Below, in pieces: positions 28,890-33,956 of a stretch of DNA of 33,956 nt. The notes beneath the pieces are model-generated. The model saw only the letters and a program-made list of their open reading frames with translations. It did no database searches and was not told the DNA's origin. Origin of the DNA: Parasitella parasitica (Eukaryota > Mucoromycota > Mucoromycetes > Mucorales > Mucoraceae); NCBI GenBank assembly GCA_025201805.1, contig MU619320.1:6802-40757 (forward strand), in the 5' to 3' direction. A program made the position numbers and the translations under genes. Positions within the stretch are counted from its first letter, which is position 1; every line of letters begins with the position of its first letter.

Positions 28890-30440
28890 TTAAGATGATG
28901 TGAAAGAGAGTTCAATTTTGTATGTAGCATTTTTAAATAGGACTTCTGGATACACTACATTCTCCGTTCGCGTAACATTTTCTGGTAGTAAGATTTTTAT
29001 ACCATTCGCTGATGTTGCTCTTGAGAAAGCGACATAGAGCTGGCCATGAGTGAATACAAGACTCTTCAGATCTACAGCGACTTTTTTGAGTGATTGACCT
29101 TGCGACTTGTTAATTGTCATTGCAAATGACACCCTTACGGGGACCTGTTTTCTAGTCAAGGTAAATGGCAAGGTGCCAGGCAATGTTGACAATGTAAAGC
29201 GAGGAATCAACTCGATTGTATCTGACCCGCCAAGAATTTTCAACTTGAGCACATATTGCCCAATTTTTTGTATGATGAGCCTGGTGCCATTACATAAACC
29301 TCTTTCAGGATTTAGATTTCTTAACAGCATGACAGGAAGACCTACTTTCAACTCCGAAGCTGCTGGCGGCAGCCCTGAAGGCGAAAGAGTCTGTAGATAC
29401 TCTGAGGGGTAGGTCTGTTCAGTGTTAGTCAGATCAGACTGAACCGTGTCAGCAGAGTACAAAGTAATCTTATCGCCAATCACATTCTCCATCACCTTGT
29501 TATTGATAACATCAACATTAATGTTTTTCGAACAGAGGATTGCCCTTTCCTTGAAGAAATCACTATTTTGCAGAGGACGTTGCAGAACATGCCGAGGATA
29601 AATATCTTCAATGAACTGATCAAGGTCAGTCATCTGTCTCAAAAAAGAAGGCAAAGCAATACTGCCAATCATTGCTGATTCGTAGGACATTCTGCCGATC
29701 CAATCTGTAAATTGACGGTCGATTTCATTTGAGTTGGCTAGTCTCATATTCTCGGTAAGCATCAGTTTTTGCAATCTAGGCCACAATCTTGACGAAATCA
29801 GCGACGCATCTACGATTTGAGGACGACCGCCTTGCTTGACGACAGGAGGGATCTGGGCAAAATCACCACCAAGAACGACAGGAATACCACCGAAGGAAAC
29901 TTCATCATCACAACTGCAGACATCACAGAGTGTTTTGTCAAGAGCTTCGAAGCAATAACGATGTTGCATTGGCACTTCGTCCCAGATGATCAATGCTGTG
30001 CTTCGAATGAGGTTAGCAAGGTCACCATTCTTCTTGATAGCACACACGGATTGCTCGTGTATGTTTAATGGAATCGCAAAGCGAGAGTGAGACGTACGCC
30101 CACCAGATAACAGCAAAGCAGCAATACCAGAGGAGGCAACACAGAGAACAATCTTTCCTTGGCTTCTATAATAGTGACAAAGAGTATTGTAGACAAAAGT
30201 TTTACCAGTTCCAGCTGGACCTTGCAAGAAGAAATGAGAATTGTTGGTATTGCTGTTAATGGAGGAGGTGATGGTGTCAAAGACATGCTTCTGAGTGGCG
30301 TTCATTTGAGCATACTTTTGCTGATATGAAAACGCTTCCTGATCTCGTAAATATGACATTTCGCTGAGGATCAGTGAGTTGCGTTGTATATCAGTCATTC
30401 TATTTATCGGTCCATTCCAGTTGAAGAGAGACAAAGGCAA
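28890..30440 (-). CDS. Helitron PIF1-type DNA helicase domain, open frame
   Basis: 516 codons without interruption. SF1B/PIF1 helicase motifs in order: FFLQGPAGTGKTFVYNTL (Walker A), CVASSGIAALLLSGGRTSHS (Ia), IIWDEVPM (Walker B), PVVLGGDFAQIPPV (III), LTENMRL, GLPVMLLRNL and FAMTINKSQGQSLKKVAVDL (V/VI). It ends in VFTHGQLYVAFSRATS. In Helitrons this domain is the C-terminal part of the single RepHel protein and unwinds DNA during rolling-circle transposition. Here its in-frame ATG overlaps the end of an upstream fragment in another frame, so it is a broken-off half of a once longer protein. It could still be translated alone. Confidence 0.9.
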   Translation of the reverse strand: MPLSLFNWNGPINRMTDIQRNSLILSEMSYLRDQEAFSYQQKYAQMNATQKHVFDTITSSINSNTNNSHFFLQGPAGTGKTFVYNTLCHYYRSQGKIVLCVASSGIAALLLSGGRTSHSRFAIPLNIHEQSVCAIKKNGDLANLIRSTALIIWDEVPMQHRYCFEALDKTLCDVCSCDDEVSFGGIPVVLGGDFAQIPPVVKQGGRPQIVDASLISSRLWPRLQKLMLTENMRLANSNEIDRQFTDWIGRMSYESAMIGSIALPSFLRQMTDLDQFIEDIYPRHVLQRPLQNSDFFKERAILCSKNINVDVINNKVMENVIGDKITLYSADTVQSDLTNTEQTYPSEYLQTLSPSGLPPAASELKVGLPVMLLRNLNPERGLCNGTRLIIQKIGQYVLKLKILGGSDTIELIPRFTLSTLPGTLPFTLTRKQVPVRVSFAMTINKSQGQSLKKVAVDLKSLVFTHGQLYVAFSRATSANGIKILLPENVTRTENVVYPEVLFKNATYKIELSFTSS

Positions 30441-33365
30441 ATTGAATTGATCCAGAGATCTATCTGAGCACCAAGAGACATCTGAAGCAAATACAGGCCG
30501 TAATCCAGACTACGGGCTCCACGAAAGAACTCAGCATTGGTTTGTACATCGAGCAGTTGAGAATACCCCTTTTGCATAATTGTATGTTCAAGATCATCAC
30601 AAAAACTTTCACAAAATTGATTCCAGATCTCAACAGGTGATACCAGAGAGTTAAACATGAGCGCAGACACAAACATTGAGCGCATGGCATAGCCAGAGGC
30701 AAAAGTAGCAGCTTCTTGGAAGGCTTTTGCCCATTCCTCATCATCTTCGGTTAAATGTAGCATCATACACGCTTCGCGTTAAGTGGCACATTCTTGACCA
30801 TTTGATGTTCTCAAGTGCGAAAAGGACGTAGCTCTGCTGACAACTGTCAAAAGCAAACGGAGTTAGTATCTTTCACCAGCAGCAGGCCTGCAGTAGTACA
30901 TACGACCAATTGACACACGGCTGTTTTGTCTTGGTTTCCATTCCTTTGTTGCTTGATGCCATGTCATGAACTCAGGAAATTGTTGATACAGTAATGGTCG
31001 AAAGTTGGCTCTATTCTGATTTTGGTTATTGCAGTGAAAATAAGCCATCAGTGTGGAGCGACTCTCTCTCAGTACTTTATCAATTTTTGCCTGGGGCCAC
31101 AAAGGGTGTCAAAGCACACGGGCTGTTTTTTTTCGAGATGGACAGCAAGAGGAGAGACAGACGGGCTTCCTTCATGCATTGGGAATTCATACAATCTCCA
31201 AGCAGCCTCAACAGGACTGATATAACGGCCATTCAAATATTTGGCAACTTCACCATTCTGGTTTGTTACTGTTGTTGTTTTCTGTGTTGTTTGATCAAAT
31301 CCTTTGTAAACATACTTGTTGATATATTTAATTGTCTGGACACTGGCACATACTTCCACATTAATCTGAGCATTGTATTTCCTTTGAGAGATAGGGATTG
31401 TATGGAACAACCCATTCATTTGTCATTTCAAAGCCGTGATGCAAGTTCTGCTCGTCTTTGATGCGTACATGGAGGGAGCGACCATCTCGTCTTCTGCGAT
31501 GCAGTGGATATCCATCCTCGGTTACTATTGTTGACGGTTGGTAATGCTTTAGAAATTTTTTGGAGCATACATCATTACCAAAAGCATCCTTCACAATGCA
31601 TGGCGACTTCTTGTTGTAATCACCACAGGGACCGTGCATCATGTTCAAGGTAATAATGGCAGCAATTCAGGTTCTTCGAGGACGTCTGGAATTTCAGCAC
31701 AAATGATTTGATTAATTTTTTCTGCCGTGTCAAATTTGTCTGTTTCATTATCTAAGAACAGCAGCATATGACCATGCGGGAGACCACGTTTTTGATATTC
31801 AATGGTTCTGACAACACCTCTGTATCTACCAAATATGTTTTTGGTTTTGAGCTCGTGCAAAAGCTCTCTGTGCTTCAGGTTGAACACGCGAGCCACCAAG
31901 TCTGGAAGATCAGTTGCAGTTTGACCGGGTAACAGCTCATTCTGAATTTCCCTCCAGTTTGGATTGGCAGTGAAGGTGATAAACAAAGTTGGCTTACCAA
32001 AGAATCGTGAAATAGCCATTGCATTTTGATATAGTTGCTGCATAAATCTGGGTCCACCAGTAAAGCTGCTAGACAGTATAAAGGTTTTTCCAACCATTTC
32101 CAGGTCTGCGTCAGCAGCACTAATAGCATCAGAAAGCCCCTTGTAGAGATCAGCCCTAAGGTTTGATTGATTCGCTTTGATCTAATCCAGTTTTGTTTGC
32201 TCACAAACTGCCCATGCATCAATCACGTATTGCTGAAATAGACGTTTTGACAGGAAAATGATTTTCGACTCATTATTTCTCACATGCAATCTGGATCTGT
32301 AAAACACTCATTGGGTGAGTCTGTTTCGCTGTGGTTGACGTTCTTCTTCAGCTACTTCTTCTTTGTTTACTTCTTCTTGTGCTTCTTCATCATCGATAGC
32401 CATGACAGTAACGGCTAGATCAAGCGATTGCAAGCGACGGCCCCAGTGCCACCCATATTCGCCTCTAGGAAAAAAAAAGACATAATGAAGAGGCATGTGG
32501 GCAGCATGAGTTTCATTAATTCTTTTGAAAAGACCCTGAGTGCTGGCGGAGGAGCTATTTCGATATGTAATCAAACTATCTCTGAGACTCCTGTCAGCAT
32601 ATTCGTTGGGTATGATAGCCGCAACCTCGTTGACAGTTGGCAGATTTTGGGTGCGTCTGTCTTCACCAACAATTAACTCCATTCGCATCTGAAGGTTGAG
32701 CCTGATGTGAGCATCCTCGTTGATACCATTTTGGGCTTGTCGCTCCTCTTCCTCGCTCAAAATTTCGTGGGTGTGCTTGTATATTTGAACGAAAGGATTG
32801 CCACAAATATCTGGATTAGCAATCATCTCGCTCAACTGCTCAATGATTGTCTCGTCTAACCCTTCATTCCGTTGATCTGCAGACCGAATTGCAGCAGAAT
32901 AATCCGGATCATAAATACACAACTGGTTGTATTTTGGGCTGCTGTTCAAATTCAAAGGAGCTTGCATATGATACAGTTCTCCATGAACACGAATTCGAGT
33001 ATGATCCCACCTCTGATTTCTTCTTGTCTCTCTCATTGAAGTTGCTCAGGGGCAGCGTCAGCACCAAATGAGGTAAACGTAAACAAAATGTTGTAATATC
33101 TCGTATGCTGCAAGAAATGCGCTGAGCGTGGATGATTACCGTTGATCATGCGGTTCTTGTAGTAAGGGCAATATAGCCTTTCCTTTTTTACAGCAAGCAT
33201 GGAAGCGAATGTCGTTCCCAGATTAGAGATTCGCATTCTTGCCAATTCAGAAACAAAAGCTGTGGGTGCTCTGGGTGCTATGGGTGCTCTGGGTGCTGTC
33301 GGTGCTGTCGATCTTGACGCAGCTCTCTGTCTGGGCACGTCCCTAAAAAAAAAAGGTCTGCTCAA
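30404..33365 (-). pseudogene. Helitron N-terminal and Rep (HUH) region, split over several frames
   Basis: From high to low coordinates, 33033-33365 holds RYYNILFTFTSFGADAAPEQ and 32308-33036 holds IRVHGELYHMQAPLNL and YNQLCIYDPDYSAAI. A piece with RSRLHVRNNESKIIF follows (about 32190-32290). 31645-32097 carries FITFTANPNW (Rep motif 1) and EYQKRGLPHGHMLLFL (HUH motif 2). 31361-31648 holds MMHGPCGDYNKKSPC. 31069-31419 has IKYINKYVYKG (two-Tyr motif 3), 30863-31102 has RESRSTLMAYFHCN, and 30404-30766 has MMLHLTEDDEEWAKAF. Each change is explained by a one-base indel or stop. All three Rep motifs survive but in different frames, so no working Rep can be made. Confidence 0.9.
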
Positions 33366-33627
33366 TTTACAATTTATTCTGCAAACAATTTTTATTTACA
33401 CGACACGAATCACATTTTTGTAACGAAGAGGTTTCAGGAAGAGCAATTCTGCAGCTTGTGCAATTTCCAGTCTGAGAAGGAGGTATACTGATAGTAAAAG
33501 AAAGTAATTGCCAAAAACTTCAAAGCCTTGTTGGCCCATCCAAGGAAAAAAAAGTTCTTGATTTGTTGATTAAGCGCTTCATTTAAAAATATTTTAGCGA
33601 TAGGATGATTGTTATTATAAATTTTCA
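33366..33627 (-). other. Helitron 5' region ahead of the first Rep fragment
   Basis: This contains a minus-strand 94-codon frame (33434-33718) with no family signature and a short Cys-containing stretch (CDSCRVNKNC) near 33390-33420. It is probably the leader or a decayed N-terminus. Confidence 0.4.
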
Positions 33628-33740
33628 AAGTCGCCAAAAGTCGACAAAAGTCGACAAAGTTTCCACCTCCGATATGGCGACTTAGCTTATAACCCGAGTT
33701 ATTTGGGAAAATAATCACAAATAACTGGAGTTATTTTTGA
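33628..33740. repeat. Subterminal repeats at the proposed Helitron 5' end
   Basis: TCGACAAAAG-type 10-base units repeat about three times (33631-33660). AAGTCGCC (33628-33635) is the exact inverse of GGCGACTT (33676-33683). Two hairpin-like motifs, ATAACCCGAGTTAT (33689-33702) and ATAACTGGAGTTAT (33721-33734), lie in tandem close to the proposed end. Confidence 0.65.
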
Positions 33741-33956
33741 TCAAAGTCGCTCCCAGTAAAATAAATAAAGTTTGGATCAGAATATGCGTAAAAGAAATTT
33801 TTTAACTTTATTGAGACAATGTCTATGAGGGAAACGAAAAAAACTAGTGCAGAAATGATATATTTTATGATACATGTGTATCTGTTTTAATTAAAGAACT
33901 CATCAAGATTTTCTGATATATTATGAATGCTTATTGCACCATTTTCGTTGCGGGTT
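33741..33956. other. AT-rich flank outside the Helitron
   Basis: No gene or repeat was recognised in this end of the window. Confidence 0.4.

Larger units (their letters stand above)
28651..33740 (-). mobile_element. Helitron (rolling-circle transposon), degenerate, minus strand
   Basis: The minus strand encodes, in order, the Helitron N-terminal region, a Rep HUH nuclease region and a PIF1-type helicase. The 3' end fits CTAG followed by T (28651 and 28650). A short hairpin (CTCG...CGAG) lies about 9 bases before it, which is the classic Helitron terminus. The 5' end is proposed at 33740, where the minus strand starts TCAAAAATAACTCC after an A. Together these give the expected A|T insertion site with no target duplication. 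The 3' end is moderately sure; the 5' end is a guess. The helicase frame is intact, but the upstream part is broken by at least six indels or stops. Confidence 0.85.

Noticed and set aside
30994-31461. Plus-strand frames of up to 155 codons inside the Helitron
   Set aside because: They are antisense shadows of the Rep region.
33628-33740. Short tandem repeats considered as a CRISPR array
   Set aside because: The units are only 10 bases with no spacers, and the DNA is eukaryotic.

Overview
This window looks like nuclear DNA of a fungus, most likely an early-diverging filamentous fungus of the Mucoromycota (Mucorales-type). The genes carry many short GT-AG introns of about 40-110 bases, with CTAAC/CTGAC-like branch sites. 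Intergenic DNA is AT-rich, and the gene content is eukaryotic housekeeping. The protein sequences fit fungi, and the DDE transposon and Helitron types are common in mucoralean genomes. The placement is inference from gene style; no rRNA or barcode gene is present.

Positions 1-13.8 kb are a dense housekeeping block. In order it holds a mitochondrial carrier, the ribosome-biogenesis helicase DBP4, a small SET-domain protein, a casein kinase 1 and a poly-Q UBA-domain protein. The Pol III subunit RPC25 (minus strand) and a VC0807-like membrane protein (minus strand) follow. The block closes with ribosomal protein eL38, a tiny four-exon prefoldin-like protein resembling human ASDURF, and a DUF2470 membrane protein whose first intron appears to be GC-AG. 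Most of these models were rebuilt exon by exon, and the reading frame closes across each junction.

Positions 13.8-19.4 kb are gene-poor. They contain fragments of one or two unidentified small genes and a 575-base assembly gap whose two flanks carry the same 68-base sequence. They also hold one intronless C2H2 zinc-finger gene of unknown role.

Positions 19.4-24.7 kb look like an iron-related pair: an AIF/FSP1-like FAD-NAD(P)H oxidoreductase (plus) and a siderophore-type MFS transporter (minus), converging on an internally deleted Tc1 remnant. Both promoters carry perfect copies of ATCWGATAA, the site bound by fungal iron-responsive GATA repressors. There are two 27 bases apart before the oxidoreductase and two before the transporter. 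This suggests joint iron control.

Positions 25.7-33.7 kb are a transposon graveyard. A decayed DDE transposase is followed by a bounded 1,372-base Tc1/mariner element with terminal inverted repeats, a TA target duplication and a duplicated right end. Next comes a roughly 5.1-kb Helitron on the minus strand. Its PIF1-type helicase frame is open, but its Rep portion is split over several frames; the 3' end is a CTAG-T terminus, and a 5' TC end is proposed.
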